Positions 1-8,233 are shown, numbered from the stretch's first letter. The stretch is 64,000 nt of DNA from an uncultured Saprospiraceae bacterium (GCA_938007965.1 CALLMH010000050.1:62001-126000); one strand, 5' to 3'. Notes: a model not told the origin generated them from the letters alone. Made by a program: numbers and translations.

Positions 1-201
1 GGTTACGTCCATAGGAATATCAAATGCGCAATTACCGTCTTTATCACTGGATGTGCCAAAGGTGGAATTTCCTACAAAAATGTGTGCACCAGATATAGGT
101 AGACTTGTTTCCTTATCCAAGACTGTAAATTCCAAACTTCTAACCTGAGCATGAACAGAACCTAGAAAAACCACAAAAATAAGTAACATTAATGATCTCA
201 T
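1..201 (-). CDS. Secreted protein with carboxypeptidase-regulatory-like domain, N-terminal fragment
   Basis: Only the first 67 codons lie in the window; the gene runs off the left edge. It opens with ATG and a signal peptide (MRSLMLLIFVVFLGSVHAQ), so the product is exported. The next residues (FTVLDKETSLPISGAHIFVG, followed by GTSSDKDG) have the pattern of a CarboxypepD_reg-like beta-sandwich, common at the N-terminus of TonB-dependent receptors and other Bacteroidota surface proteins. Which of these it is cannot be decided from the fragment. It lies 20 bp downstream of the methyltransferase on the same strand and is probably co-transcribed with it. Confidence 0.7.
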   Translation of the reverse strand, partial: MRSLMLLIFVVFLGSVHAQVRSLEFTVLDKETSLPISGAHIFVGNSTFGTSSDKDGNCAFDIPMDVT

Positions 202-221
202 AAATCTAATTGCTTTTCTCG

Positions 222-1031
222 CTATTTAACGAACTCGAATAAATAAATGTGAGGAATGGGGTAAGGAAAATCACCATATACATACTTACCTTTTTCAACT
301 TCTCTCAACGAGTTAAATATATTGTATGGAGAGTAATAAAACTCTCTGAATGCGGACATTCTCATACCTCTATTGATATATGGCATAGATAACTCCTCTA
401 GACTATGCTGCCAGAAGTACTCTTTTCCCCGCACAGATTGATTCTCATTTTGAGCGTAGGTGCCTTCTACATCCTCTTCATACACATGAGCATTATAATA
501 TCCATAACTGATCTTATCTGTATCAAAATCAAATGTGAACAACATAGGATGAAATTCTACGCAGATCACTCTGCCGCCGGGTAACAACCGCTCATACACC
601 TGCTCTGCGAGCTTATCAATATCTGGCAACCAACAAGTGACACCATAACTCATGAAAACAATATCAAATTGCTCAGTCACATTTTGATTTATCCTATATG
701 TATCTGTCTCTATGAAAGTAACATCGGTACCACATATCTTATTGAATCTTCTTGCTTCGGATATTGCACGATCAGATATATCGGTGGCGACGACTTTAGC
801 TCCCATCCGCGCTAAGGATATACTATCCTGACCAAAATGACATTGTATATGAAGAATCTTTTTATCCTTAATGTCATCGAGATATTCTAATTCGATCTCA
901 TTGAGCGAATTGCGTCCTTCGAGAAACGAAGGATTGTCATAAAAATCAGATGCGATATGCACGTCTGTTTTATCATTCCAAAGCGCTTTGTTCGATCTAA
1001 AATATTCATTTATCTTATCTAATTCTTCCAT
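222..1031 (-). CDS. Class I SAM-dependent methyltransferase
   Basis: A 269-residue cytosolic protein with no signal peptide. The Rossmann-fold SAM-binding motif I lies around residues 59-71 (ILHIQCHFGQDS), with the acidic motif II residue in VVATDIS near residue 84 and a motif near residues 121-130 (FDIVFMSYGV). A region after LLPGGRVICVEFHP corresponds to the usual post-motif III strand. The family resembles small-molecule methyltransferases of the UbiE/TehB-like type, but the substrate cannot be inferred. The ATG start is the only plausible one. The next gene downstream is a secreted protein 20 bp away. Confidence 0.85.
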   Translation of the reverse strand: MEELDKINEYFRSNKALWNDKTDVHIASDFYDNPSFLEGRNSLNEIELEYLDDIKDKKILHIQCHFGQDSISLARMGAKVVATDISDRAISEARRFNKICGTDVTFIETDTYRINQNVTEQFDIVFMSYGVTCWLPDIDKLAEQVYERLLPGGRVICVEFHPMLFTFDFDTDKISYGYYNAHVYEEDVEGTYAQNENQSVRGKEYFWQHSLEELSMPYINRGMRMSAFREFYYSPYNIFNSLREVEKGKYVYGDFPYPIPHIYLFEFVK

Positions 1032-1313
1032 TCTATCCGTGATTTATGCCTATAAATTATGATTGCAAGATACTACTAACGTATTTTTTTTTCTACTATA
1101 TGTAATAATCAATTATATATCTGTCATATTATCAATTAGTTCCATATAAATATTTGTTTATCAAAGAGATACAGACGATTACACATTCAAATTTATTTAC
1201 ATTTTTCATTCATTTCCTTTCTTATAATTAAGTTTTCACCTATTTTTGTGATGTAATCGTATTCCCAAGATACGATCTACATAAATTTATTAAAACTCAA
1301 ATCCGATTTAATT

Positions 1314-1802
1314 ATGAGAATCAATGATTACTCAAGTATCAAGCTTGCTACGCCTAATTTAATACCTAATCAACAAAGTTTCAATCAGAAATTTATTGAG
1401 AAAATACTACTTTTCTTAATTGCATTTTTAGGGTTTATGGGATCGTTATATGTCTTTACTTCTAGTTCAAACAATAATAATAATCCAAATTACCAGAATC
1501 TCGCAATAGCCGCAGCTTCAGTGTCAGACTATTCTACATTAGATGCAAAAGCGACAAAATTCAAAGACTTCTTCAAAATTGATGGAAAGAAGAAAGCAGG
1601 AGAAATGCTAAATTTCATATTTAAAGAAGATAGAAACGAATCTAGATTTGTACTAGACATGGGAAATGGAGAGAGAGTAATCATAACTTCTAATGAATTT
1701 CCATATAAATTCGATAGTCCAGGTAAGTATAAACTCGAACTCAAAACCATCAATAGAGGTCTTATTACTGTAGTGGCTACTAAAGAGTTGAAAATCAAGT
1801 AA
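1314..1802 (+). CDS. Hypothetical single-pass membrane protein with small extracellular beta domain
   Basis: A 162-residue protein of unrecognised family. A short cytosolic N-terminus is followed by one hydrophobic segment at about residues 29-50 (KILLFLIAFLGFMGSLYVF), an Asn-rich linker, then about 85 residues rich in charged and beta-forming residues. The stretch FDSPGKYKLEL near residues 132-142 recalls the end of PKD-like domains, so an extracytoplasmic beta-sandwich is possible, but this is inference. It stands alone between a divergent methyltransferase and a PspC-type gene. The upstream 280 bp are AT-rich and show no clear feature. Confidence 0.6.
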   Translation: MRINDYSSIKLATPNLIPNQQSFNQKFIEKILLFLIAFLGFMGSLYVFTSSSNNNNNPNYQNLAIAAASVSDYSTLDAKATKFKDFFKIDGKKKAGEMLNFIFKEDRNESRFVLDMGNGERVIITSNEFPYKFDSPGKYKLELKTINRGLITVVATKELKIK

Positions 1803-1867
1803 TCAGTTTATCATCGGTTAGCTTTGTTTAACTTGTTTCAAATAAATATTAAACAATCATAAAAATG

Positions 1868-1900
1868 TTTGATGTTTTTGAAAAAAATGTCATACTTTAG
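1868..1900 (+). promoter_or_regulatory. Bacteroidota-type promoter of the PspC-domain gene
   Basis: TTTG at 1868-1871 and TACTTTAG at 1893-1900 are separated by 21 bp, matching the Bacteroidota primary sigma consensus TTTG-N19-21-TAnnTTTG except for the last base. The start codon follows only 2 bp later, so the mRNA would have almost no leader. Confidence 0.4.
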
Positions 1901-1902
1901 CA

Positions 1903-2121
1903 ATGATGATAAATATAAAGAGCATAATAGAAAAGCAGGGTTTCGGCGTTTGTCACTACCTTGGAAATAAAATGGGAATACAAATATCCCGGGTGAGATT
2001 ATATTTTATATATCTAAGTTTCGGGGCATTGGGGTCACCGATTGTCATTTATCTTTTTGTAGCATTCTGGCTTAATATAAGAAGCTACATAAGAAAAGGA
2101 TACAATGCAGTACTCAATTAG
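1903..2121 (+). CDS. PspC-domain small membrane protein
   Basis: A 72-residue protein that is essentially one PspC domain. The pattern GVCHYLGNKMGIQISRVRLY at residues 15-34 matches the PspC signature (G-C-x-x-L-x-x-x-x-G-hydrophobic-VR-hydrophobic), followed by a membrane segment at about residues 35-57. PspC family proteins sit in the inner membrane and are often linked to envelope stress, but this stand-alone short form has no partner here. It starts with a tandem ATG ATG and is followed 25 bp later by a strong terminator, so it is probably a single-gene transcript. Confidence 0.75.
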   Translation: MMINIKSIIEKQGFGVCHYLGNKMGIQISRVRLYFIYLSFGALGSPIVIYLFVAFWLNIRSYIRKGYNAVLN

Positions 2122-2146
2122 ATGTATTGAAATTCTCAAGAATAAC

Positions 2147-2178
2147 AAAAAGCTTTTCGATAATCGAAGGGCTTTTTT
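2147..2178 (+). terminator. Rho-independent terminator after PspC-domain gene
   Basis: AAAAAGC at 2147-2153 pairs with GCTTTTT at 2171-2177, and the inner arms TTTTCGA and TCGAAGG pair with two G-T wobbles around a TAA loop. A run of six T ends the structure. Confidence 0.85.
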
Positions 2179-2360
2179 ATTGTATTTATCCCATTCACCA
2201 GGTTTAGTTTACGACGTCGTCTTCTTTCGATTTTCAGTATTTATGCTATCATTCTAAATTTGACGAATCTCTTGAAATGGATGGTTCGCTAAATCGTTTA
2301 GGTATGGTGAACAAACAGAATATTTAAATTCGACAATCGACAAACTAAAAGATAGCCGCT

Positions 2361-3155
2361 TCAATGATCAGCTGATCGATTTTTATCGTTTTGACTTATG
2401 TATCCTGAAAAACCAGCCGATATCATAGTCACGGAATCATAATCACCCGTTTCTTGAGTTGCATCTCTGAATTTTACTACATCCAAATAATCTGATGCAG
2501 TCGCATGATGTCTCGCCTCAAAATGAAGAAATAGATTCTCGTTTAATCTAATCTGAATCCCTAGCTGCAAAGATACATGAGGGGTTATATCCGATCCTTC
2601 ATTGAATTCAGTCTCATAACTTATATCGTAATAATCCTTGATGCTACTGATTCTCTCAGCAGTATTGATGTTACTAAAGTCTCTATTATAAAAATTATTA
2701 TCCGGGCCGAATAGATTTAAACTTCTTGATGACTTTGCTAGCCCTAAGCCAACTCCGCCTATTAACCTTATCCACTCAATACCTATATCTGGCCTGTAAT
2801 TCACTCCAAAATCTAGCATCAAGTGACTATTTCTATATGCTGGATACCAAGCCCTAGCTCCCAATATACCATATGGTTCCTCTACTAGATATCCTCCTTC
2901 CGCACTGGTTCGTGCCAATTCCGGATTTAATCCATATGCTATACCAAAACCAGCCTTAACTTCTAAAAAAACATTATTTCTATACTCTCGGCTTACTCCG
3001 AAACTAAAATAATTTAGGGCATCTCGTACGGGTTCTATATCTCCATTGATCACGATAGACCCCGCAGAAGCTTGTGTTACATATTGCGCACACAGAGTAC
3101 TACTTCCTATCAGTAGTAATGAGATATAACCAACTAATATTCTTATTTTAAACAT
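2361..3155 (-). CDS. Outer-membrane beta-barrel protein
   Basis: About 264 residues with a signal peptide (FKIRILVGYISLLLIGSS then TLCAQ) and the alternating aromatic/hydrophobic strands of a small outer-membrane barrel, for example FSFGVSREYRNNVFLEVKAG and LFLHFEARHHA near the C-terminus. The final strand ends with a short charged tail rather than a terminal aromatic. The function is unknown. The reading frame can be extended to a TTG five codons upstream, but the ATG at 3155 directly precedes the signal peptide and is preferred. The 200 bp upstream contain no recognised site. Confidence 0.7.
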   Translation of the reverse strand: MFKIRILVGYISLLLIGSSTLCAQYVTQASAGSIVINGDIEPVRDALNYFSFGVSREYRNNVFLEVKAGFGIAYGLNPELARTSAEGGYLVEEPYGILGARAWYPAYRNSHLMLDFGVNYRPDIGIEWIRLIGGVGLGLAKSSRSLNLFGPDNNFYNRDFSNINTAERISSIKDYYDISYETEFNEGSDITPHVSLQLGIQIRLNENLFLHFEARHHATASDYLDVVKFRDATQETGDYDSVTMISAGFSGYISQNDKNRSADH

Positions 3156-3369
3156 TAAGACTAAGTTCAATAATTACAAATTAATACTTTGGGGCTAATA
3201 ATCATCAATAAGCTGCATTACACGATCTATGCTTCGATGATTTGCAGAAATTCCGCTACCCATCTAGATTTAGGGAAAATCAATTCAATTTTTTGATTTA
3301 CTAAATCATTTTATGGGATTGACAAAAAAAAATACCGTATTCGAGATCAAAAAACTGAAATACACAACT

Positions 3370-3921
3370 CTACTGGAGTGTATCGAGCTTCAAATTTAAC
3401 TTAATTCCAATAAACCCAGTATCACCAATAACATCAACCTTATAATCCGAATTCTTTGCTCTAGTAAACAGGAGACTACTTAATATACCGACTGCGGCTC
3501 CCGCAAATACATCGGATGGATGATGGACTGGACCATTAATCCCAGCTCGGCTATACCCTACAAAACTTGCCAATAGTGTAGCAGGCACTCCATATTTCCA
3601 TCCATATCGCTTCCATAAAAAAGTAGACCCCATAAATGACAATGATGTATGCCCAGACGGAAAACTATACTTTCCACCATTGGGTCTTCTTCGTTTTACT
3701 GTCCTCTTTAAGAGATGCGTTGACAATGTCTGCACAACAAATGACTTCAATATCTGACTAGTCCCCTCTTTATCTTTTGTCACAAGACTAAAGCCAAGAC
3801 CAGTCAACGGTAAAGCTATCTGGATCACATCGCCGGTCTCTTGCACCAGTTCTTGTGCCTGCCCAATATTGAGACTAAATATCATCAATAAACTTACGAT
3901 ATAGACGCTGGTTATTCTCAA
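3370..3921 (-). CDS. PAP2-family phosphatase, membrane associated
   Basis: The protein has 183 residues. All three parts of the PAP2 phosphatase signature are visible: K72 with R79-P80, PSGH at 88-91, and SR at 124-125 followed by H133 and D137. The SR-to-H spacing is two residues longer than in the usual SR-x5-H pattern. Such enzymes dephosphorylate lipid phosphates such as undecaprenyl pyrophosphate or phosphatidic acid at the membrane; the substrate here is unknown. A signal-like segment at residues 5-22 is followed by fewer membrane spans than in the large PAP2 forms. The start is TTG, overlapping the stop of the RidA gene by four bases, which suggests translational coupling. Confidence 0.85.
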   Translation of the reverse strand: MRITSVYIVSLLMIFSLNIGQAQELVQETGDVIQIALPLTGLGFSLVTKDKEGTSQILKSFVVQTLSTHLLKRTVKRRRPNGGKYSFPSGHTSLSFMGSTFLWKRYGWKYGVPATLLASFVGYSRAGINGPVHHPSDVFAGAAVGILSSLLFTRAKNSDYKVDVIGDTGFIGIKLNLKLDTLQ

Positions 3922-4301
3922 TCTACGGCTATACAGCTGATTTCAACATTTACAAATTTTGGTAGATTTGCTACTTCTACTAACTCCCGAGCTGGAGCGG
4001 TTTCCTCATTAAAGTATTCTGCATATACTGCATTGATACGAGCATACATATTCATATCCGCTACGAAAACAGAGCATTTTACAATGTTTTCGTATGTCAT
4101 CCCCGCTTCTGTTAATACATGACCGATATTCTTCATCACTTGATGTGTTTCGGATTCTATATCTTCCATAATCAACTGACCAGTACTTTGATCAATCGCT
4201 ATTTGTCCAGAAAGATACAGTGTACCACCAGATTTCACAGATTGGTTATAAGGTCCGACTGGCGAAGGAGCGTTTTGTGTATTTATAATTTGTTTGTTCA
4301 T
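3918..4301 (-). CDS. ridA: RidA family reactive enamine/imine deaminase
   Basis: The 127-residue length is typical of the YjgF/YER057c/RidA family. RidA hydrolyses the reactive 2-aminoacrylate and 2-iminobutanoate made by PLP enzymes such as threonine dehydratase, protecting enzymes like IlvE. The N-terminal SPVGPYNQSV, the central LYLSGQIA and the C-terminal PARELVEVANLPKFVNVEI carry the active-site arginine and the conserved glutamate. The product is a cytosolic trimer in the family. Its presence a few kilobases from ilvA fits its role but may be coincidence. It is translationally coupled to the PAP2 gene that follows. Confidence 0.92.
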   Translation of the reverse strand: MNKQIINTQNAPSPVGPYNQSVKSGGTLYLSGQIAIDQSTGQLIMEDIESETHQVMKNIGHVLTEAGMTYENIVKCSVFVADMNMYARINAVYAEYFNEETAPARELVEVANLPKFVNVEISCIAVD

Positions 4302-4502
4302 CCGTATTTATAAAATTTTATAATCCAAATATGGTTAAAATATGTAACACTGACTAAAAGAAAGTGACTTATACCTAATATACTTAGTGCATCCTTATTC
4401 CTATCAAAAGGAACCAATGGACAAGATATATAAAAGACTTCGAAAGTTCGAACGCTCATCGTACCGACTAGCTAAAGTGACGCGAGTTTGCTTTGCAAGC
4501 TA

Positions 4503-4536
4503 CTCTGGCTTAATACATACGTATGCGCTGCCAGAG
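4503..4536. repeat. Composite hairpin with inner palindrome, left of the repeat array
   Basis: CTCTGGC at 4503-4509 pairs with GCCAGAG at 4530-4536. Inside the loop CATACGTATG at 4516-4525 is a perfect 10-bp palindrome. It lies 44 bp left of the first 23-bp repeat. There is no T-run, so it is not an ordinary terminator. The role is unknown. Confidence 0.5.
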
Positions 4537-4579
4537 TTGACTATTTCCAATTTTATGCTTTAAACATTAGATTTAATCA

Positions 4580-4710
4580 ACCTTGAATATTGAACACTAC
4601 CTACCTTGAAAATTGAACACCAAATACCTTGAAAAATGAACACTATATACCTTGAAAAGTGAACACTATATACCTTGAATATTGAACACTACCTACCTTG
4701 AAAAGTGAAC
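4580..4710 (+). repeat. Direct-repeat array A: six copies in 23-bp register
   Basis: Six copies of ACCTTGAAnAnTGAACAC start at 4580, 4603, 4626, 4649, 4672 and 4695, exactly 23 bp apart. Only positions 9 (A or T) and 11 (A, T or G) of the 18-bp core vary; the 5-bp spacers vary but favour TAnnT. The sixth copy is cut to its first 16 bases and runs into TATTTT. As 23 is not a multiple of three and the core contains TGA, the array is non-coding. The sequence is not palindromic; each core holds two TTGAA/TGAAC-type half-sites 7-8 bp apart, as iterons or multi-site operators do. It ends 33 bp before the ATPase start. Confidence 0.97.
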
Positions 4711-4726
4711 TATTTTAGTATATTTG
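4698..4726 (+). promoter_or_regulatory. Likely promoter of the AAA ATPase, overlapping the last repeat
   Basis: TATATTTG at 4719-4726 fits the TAnnTTTG element. TTG at 4698-4700, inside the sixth repeat, stands 18 bp upstream as the -33 element, one base short of the usual 19-21 spacing. A protein bound to the repeats would therefore cover the promoter. The start codon is 17 bp downstream. Confidence 0.4.
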
Positions 4727-4743
4727 TCATATAAACAGCTCAT

Positions 4744-5916
4744 ATGATGATCACTAGACTTGAAGAAAATAATGTCCATGAAAATCTCTCATTTTTCCCA
4801 GTAGTAGGAATACTCGGTGCACGTCAGGTAGGCAAGACCACTCTCGCAAAATCATTAATCGGTTTCGAGGAAATCTTGTATATTGACCTTGAGTTAAATT
4901 CAGATTTGAGAAAACTTGACGATGCAGAAACATATCTCAGATTACATCAACATAAATGTATCGTAATAGACGAGGTACAGCGAATGCCTTCTTTATTCCC
5001 ACTGATTCGAGCACTAGTTGATCAAGATAGACGACCACGAAGGTTTGTACTATTGGGTTCTTCGTCGCCTGACTTGATGAGGGACAGTTCTGAGTCTCTA
5101 GCAGGTAGGATCGCGTATACTATCCTGTCGCCAATCAATTTATTAGAAATCTCAGATAATGTATCTATGAGAGAACACTGGATGAGCGGCGGCTATCCTA
5201 GTGTAATTACATCAGATAACAAAAAGATGAAGAATAGATGGCTTGCTAATTACATAAAAAATATATCAGATAGAGATCTTACCGATCGAGGAATATCTAT
5301 ATCCACTCCGCGCACAATGGTTCTCTTGCGAATGCTAGCGTATCTTAATGGCAGTCCGATAAACTACAATCGGATTGCAAAAAAAATGGATGTAGCTCAT
5401 ACAACCATTGCTAGATATATAAGTATCCTAGAAGGATCCTACCTAATCAGATTGCTTGAACCATATTTCGTCAACAATGGTAAACGCTTAGTCAAATCAC
5501 CTAAGATATACTTCACCGATTCTGGGCTTCATCATCACCTCGCAGGCATCAGATCGTTGGAAGCTTTATACGGCTCTGAACTCATCGGAAGCTGCTGGGA
5601 AGGTTATATCATAAATCAGGTCATAGCTATACTACCTGAAGATTGGAGTACGTACTACTACAGGACACACGCTGGGTCTGAATGTGATCTCATTCTCGAA
5701 AACGAACGTGGAGAATTATGGTGTATAGAGATCAAGTATAGCAACGCGCCCTCTATATCTAAGGGATTTTATACCAGTATTGAGGACATCAAACCTGTAA
5801 GATCATTTGTCATCACACCAGAATCCGAAACATATCAAAAGAAAAATGGGACAACTATTATGAGCCTTGCTTCATTTCTCAAAGACGAATTACTAAATCT
5901 ATATTTAGCTGAATAA
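4744..5916 (+). CDS. AAA ATPase with winged-helix and DUF4143 (nuclease-like) domain, framed by repeat arrays
   Basis: A 390-residue protein of the AAA_14/DUF4143 class. Walker A is GARQVGKTT at residues 25-33, Walker B is CIVIDEVQ at 72-79, and LAGRI near 119-123 sits where the arginine region is expected. A winged-helix-like segment begins near residue 197 (YNRIAKKMDVAHTTIARYIS). The C-terminal DUF4143 part contains E313-x-D315 and E329-I-K331, the spacing of a PD-(D/E)xK nuclease core. The biological role of the family is poorly understood; many genomes carry several copies and ideas include toxin-antitoxin-like or mobile behaviour. It is alone, with identical-type direct-repeat arrays 33 bp before the start and 4 bp after the stop, which suggests gene and arrays form one unit. 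Confidence 0.85.
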   Translation: MMITRLEENNVHENLSFFPVVGILGARQVGKTTLAKSLIGFEEILYIDLELNSDLRKLDDAETYLRLHQHKCIVIDEVQRMPSLFPLIRALVDQDRRPRRFVLLGSSSPDLMRDSSESLAGRIAYTILSPINLLEISDNVSMREHWMSGGYPSVITSDNKKMKNRWLANYIKNISDRDLTDRGISISTPRTMVLLRMLAYLNGSPINYNRIAKKMDVAHTTIARYISILEGSYLIRLLEPYFVNNGKRLVKSPKIYFTDSGLHHHLAGIRSLEALYGSELIGSCWEGYIINQVIAILPEDWSTYYYRTHAGSECDLILENERGELWCIEIKYSNAPSISKGFYTSIEDIKPVRSFVITPESETYQKKNGTTIMSLASFLKDELLNLYLAE

Positions 5917-5920
5917 CGCT

Positions 5921-6051
5921 ACCTTGAAAAATGAACACTACATACCTTGAAAAATGAACACTATACACCTTGAATATTGAACACTACCTACCTTGAATAT
6001 TGAACACAAAACACCTTGAAAAATGAACACTATCTACCTTGAAAAATGAAC
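5921..6051 (+). repeat. Direct-repeat array B: six copies in 23-bp register
   Basis: Six copies of the same 18-bp core as array A begin at 5921, 5944, 5967, 5990, 6013 and 6036, again exactly 23 bp apart and in the same orientation. Core variants are AAA (four copies) or TAT (two copies) at positions 9-11. The last copy is cut after TGAAC and continues TATTT, just as in array A, so both arrays have six units and the same terminal form. Array B starts 4 bp after the ATPase stop codon and ends 45 bp before the stop of the convergent minus-strand gene. No target-site duplication outside the two arrays is evident. Confidence 0.97.
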
Positions 6052-6096
6052 TATTTATACCTCAACTACCTGTATATTAAATAATTATAACTTCGA

Positions 6097-6813
6097 TCAA
6101 AACTTCAACGAATCTAATATATCCGTACCCAATATTTTGTCTTCAGCGTGGGTATACCAGGTTCGCTTCTTTGGTAATCTTACATTTTTATATATCGCTT
6201 CATCTTCTAAAATGATGTACTCGCCATCATTCTTTGATTCATCGTGATAGAATCGATATCCCAGCATTGCATAAGAACTAGGACTAAAATAAAAATACCA
6301 AGTATCTTTCCCTACTTCTTCACTGTATGTAACTTTTATGGCAAGTGATTCCTTACCGAAGAAGTTTTCCAATTTCACTTCTGGGTCTATTATCGTCCCT
6401 GGATCATTTAACTTCATAGGCATGAGCCAGAGGTATTGATAATAATTCTTCATCATTGTTACTCTATCGACGGAGAGTCTATACTTACCTGCCTCCTCCT
6501 TAGAGTAATCAGAAGTCCCATCTAAGAGTATCGTTGTGACGTCTCTCTTTACGTCGCTTACAATAGACTTACCGTCTATTTGATTTGACATTTGAAACTC
6601 TTCCTTCTCAATATTAAACGAAATGTTGGTTATACGATCCTCTCTATCGGGAGTAGATCCAATGAGAACCATATTGACATCATTTGTAAATAACTCAGAA
6701 TCAGGATCGTGATAGTTAATACTTTTCTCGATCAAATCTGAAGCTATTATGCTTTGCCCTATGCCCACATAACAGCTGAAAAGCAAGGCAATAAAATTTA
6801 TATATCTTGTCAT
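6097..6813 (-). CDS. Secreted DUF6503-like protein (LolA-type fold suspected)
   Basis: About 238 residues from the ATG at 6813, which directly precedes a signal peptide (MTRYINFIALLFSCYVGIGQ); the reading frame is open 42 codons further upstream but that extension is not signal-like. The mature part begins IIASDLIEKSINYHDPDSE and continues with an antiparallel beta pattern of the kind seen in Bacteroidota DUF6503 proteins, whose fold is thought to resemble the lipoprotein carriers LolA/LolB. The assignment is by pattern memory and moderate. Its stop lies 45 bp from array B, convergent with the ATPase gene. Confidence 0.6.
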   Translation of the reverse strand: MTRYINFIALLFSCYVGIGQSIIASDLIEKSINYHDPDSELFTNDVNMVLIGSTPDREDRITNISFNIEKEEFQMSNQIDGKSIVSDVKRDVTTILLDGTSDYSKEEAGKYRLSVDRVTMMKNYYQYLWLMPMKLNDPGTIIDPEVKLENFFGKESLAIKVTYSEEVGKDTWYFYFSPSSYAMLGYRFYHDESKNDGEYIILEDEAIYKNVRLPKKRTWYTHAEDKILGTDILDSLKF

Positions 6814-6994
6814 AGTGTAAGTATTTGACAGCAAAATAGAGATAAATATAGATCTGTGAAGAATCGAATAATCTATATCATTAATATTAACAAAAGCTTG
6901 TATACAAATATGAAGTCTTTGCATTATAGAAAAATGCATTTCGTCATACGTATTGGCAGAGAAAACTTAGTGTTTCACCCCTGAAAAACGGCTT

Positions 6995-8233
6995 CTACAC
7001 CAACATCTCAAACAACATCGGATTATCATTGATATGCTCGAAATTAATTCCCTGATCTCTCATTCTCGCTACTAATGATTCGAAGTCAATCTTACTCTGC
7101 ACCTCCAAGCCTACTAATGCAGGTCCATTCGTACGGTTTGTTTTTTTCGTGTATTCGAAATGCGCGATGTCATCATTAGGCCCTAGGACGTTGAGAAAGT
7201 CCCTAAGTGCTCCCGCTCGTTGTGGAAATCGGATAATGAAGTAGTGTTTCTTTCCTTCATGCAGCATTGCACGCTCCGTAATCTCCTGAGTTCTATTTAC
7301 GTCATTATTACCTCCGCAAACTATGATACCTACATTCTTTCCTTTGATCTTATCTTGCAATTGGTCTAATGCTGCTATTGACACCGCGCCTGCCGGCTCT
7401 ACCACTATCGCTTCTTCATTGTACAACTTTAGGATCGAGGAACAGATTGCTCCCTCTGGCACGGTCATATTATCATTTATTACTTCCTTGATGATTCTGT
7501 AAGTGATATTCCCGATTTCTTTCACAGCGATACCATCCGCAAAACTATCGATCATATCGAGACGAGTGAGTTCACCATTTTTGAGTGAGGCATTTAATGC
7601 GGCAGCTCCTTCGGCTTCGACCGCTATGATTTTAGTACTCGGACTGACTTGTTTGAAGTAACTACCTACTCCCGAGAGTAATCCTCCCCCTCCTACAGCG
7701 ACCAATAGAAAGTCAAGCGGAGCATCAATCTGCTCTAGCATCTCCTTGGCAATCGTTCCCTGTCCCGCTATGACTTCCTCATCATTAAAAGGATGTACGA
7801 AGGTCATCATACGTTCTTGTGAAGCAATCAATGCGCTTTCATATGCATCATCAAATGTATCGCCTGTTAAAATCACCTCTACCCATTCCCCGCCAAATTG
7901 CTTGACTTTTGTGATCTTCTGATTGGGGGTAGGGTTAGGCATATAGATAGTACCTTTAATCTTCAACTTAGCACAAGACATCGCCACACCTTGTGCATGA
8001 TTTCCTGCACTGGCACAAACAACACCGTTTTCGGTTTGGCCTTCAGTAAGGCCTTTAATCTTATTATATGCCCCACGTATCTTAAATGAACGGACAGATT
8101 GCATGTCCTCTCTCTTTAAAAATATATTGCAATCGTATTGCTCGGATAGATTGTGGTTCAGTAGAAATGGTGTCTCTAGAACTACATTTTTTATTCGATG
8201 ATAAGCATCGGTTATTGCTTGGGTAGATATCAT
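6995..8233 (-). CDS. ilvA: Threonine ammonia-lyase (threonine dehydratase)
   Basis: A 412-residue PLP enzyme making 2-oxobutanoate from threonine, the first committed step to isoleucine. The PLP lysine is K51 in SFKIRGAYNK and the phosphate-binding loop is VGGGGLLSG near 180. Residues from about 330 form one ACT-like regulatory domain (HYFIIRFPQRAGALRDFLNV), so the enzyme is the shorter one-domain form rather than the 514-residue two-domain E. coli type. It is the last gene of the minus-strand branched-chain set, 326 bp after ilvC with a hairpin between, so it may have its own promoter as well as read-through. Confidence 0.95.
   Translation of the reverse strand: MISTQAITDAYHRIKNVVLETPFLLNHNLSEQYDCNIFLKREDMQSVRSFKIRGAYNKIKGLTEGQTENGVVCASAGNHAQGVAMSCAKLKIKGTIYMPNPTPNQKITKVKQFGGEWVEVILTGDTFDDAYESALIASQERMMTFVHPFNDEEVIAGQGTIAKEMLEQIDAPLDFLLVAVGGGGLLSGVGSYFKQVSPSTKIIAVEAEGAAALNASLKNGELTRLDMIDSFADGIAVKEIGNITYRIIKEVINDNMTVPEGAICSSILKLYNEEAIVVEPAGAVSIAALDQLQDKIKGKNVGIIVCGGNNDVNRTQEITERAMLHEGKKHYFIIRFPQRAGALRDFLNVLGPNDDIAHFEYTKKTNRTNGPALVGLEVQSKIDFESLVARMRDQGINFEHINDNPMLFEMLV

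Noticed and set aside
4417-4563. 48-codon frame left of array A
   Set aside because: Not recognisable, overlaps the hairpin and has no composition unlike random frames.
4580-6051. CRISPR array
   Set aside because: Spacers are only 5 bp and partly alike, repeats are 18 bp, and no cas gene lies near; this is an iteron-like repeat.
4500-6100. Insertion sequence with target-site duplication
   Set aside because: No transposase residues and no matching direct repeat outside the arrays could be found.
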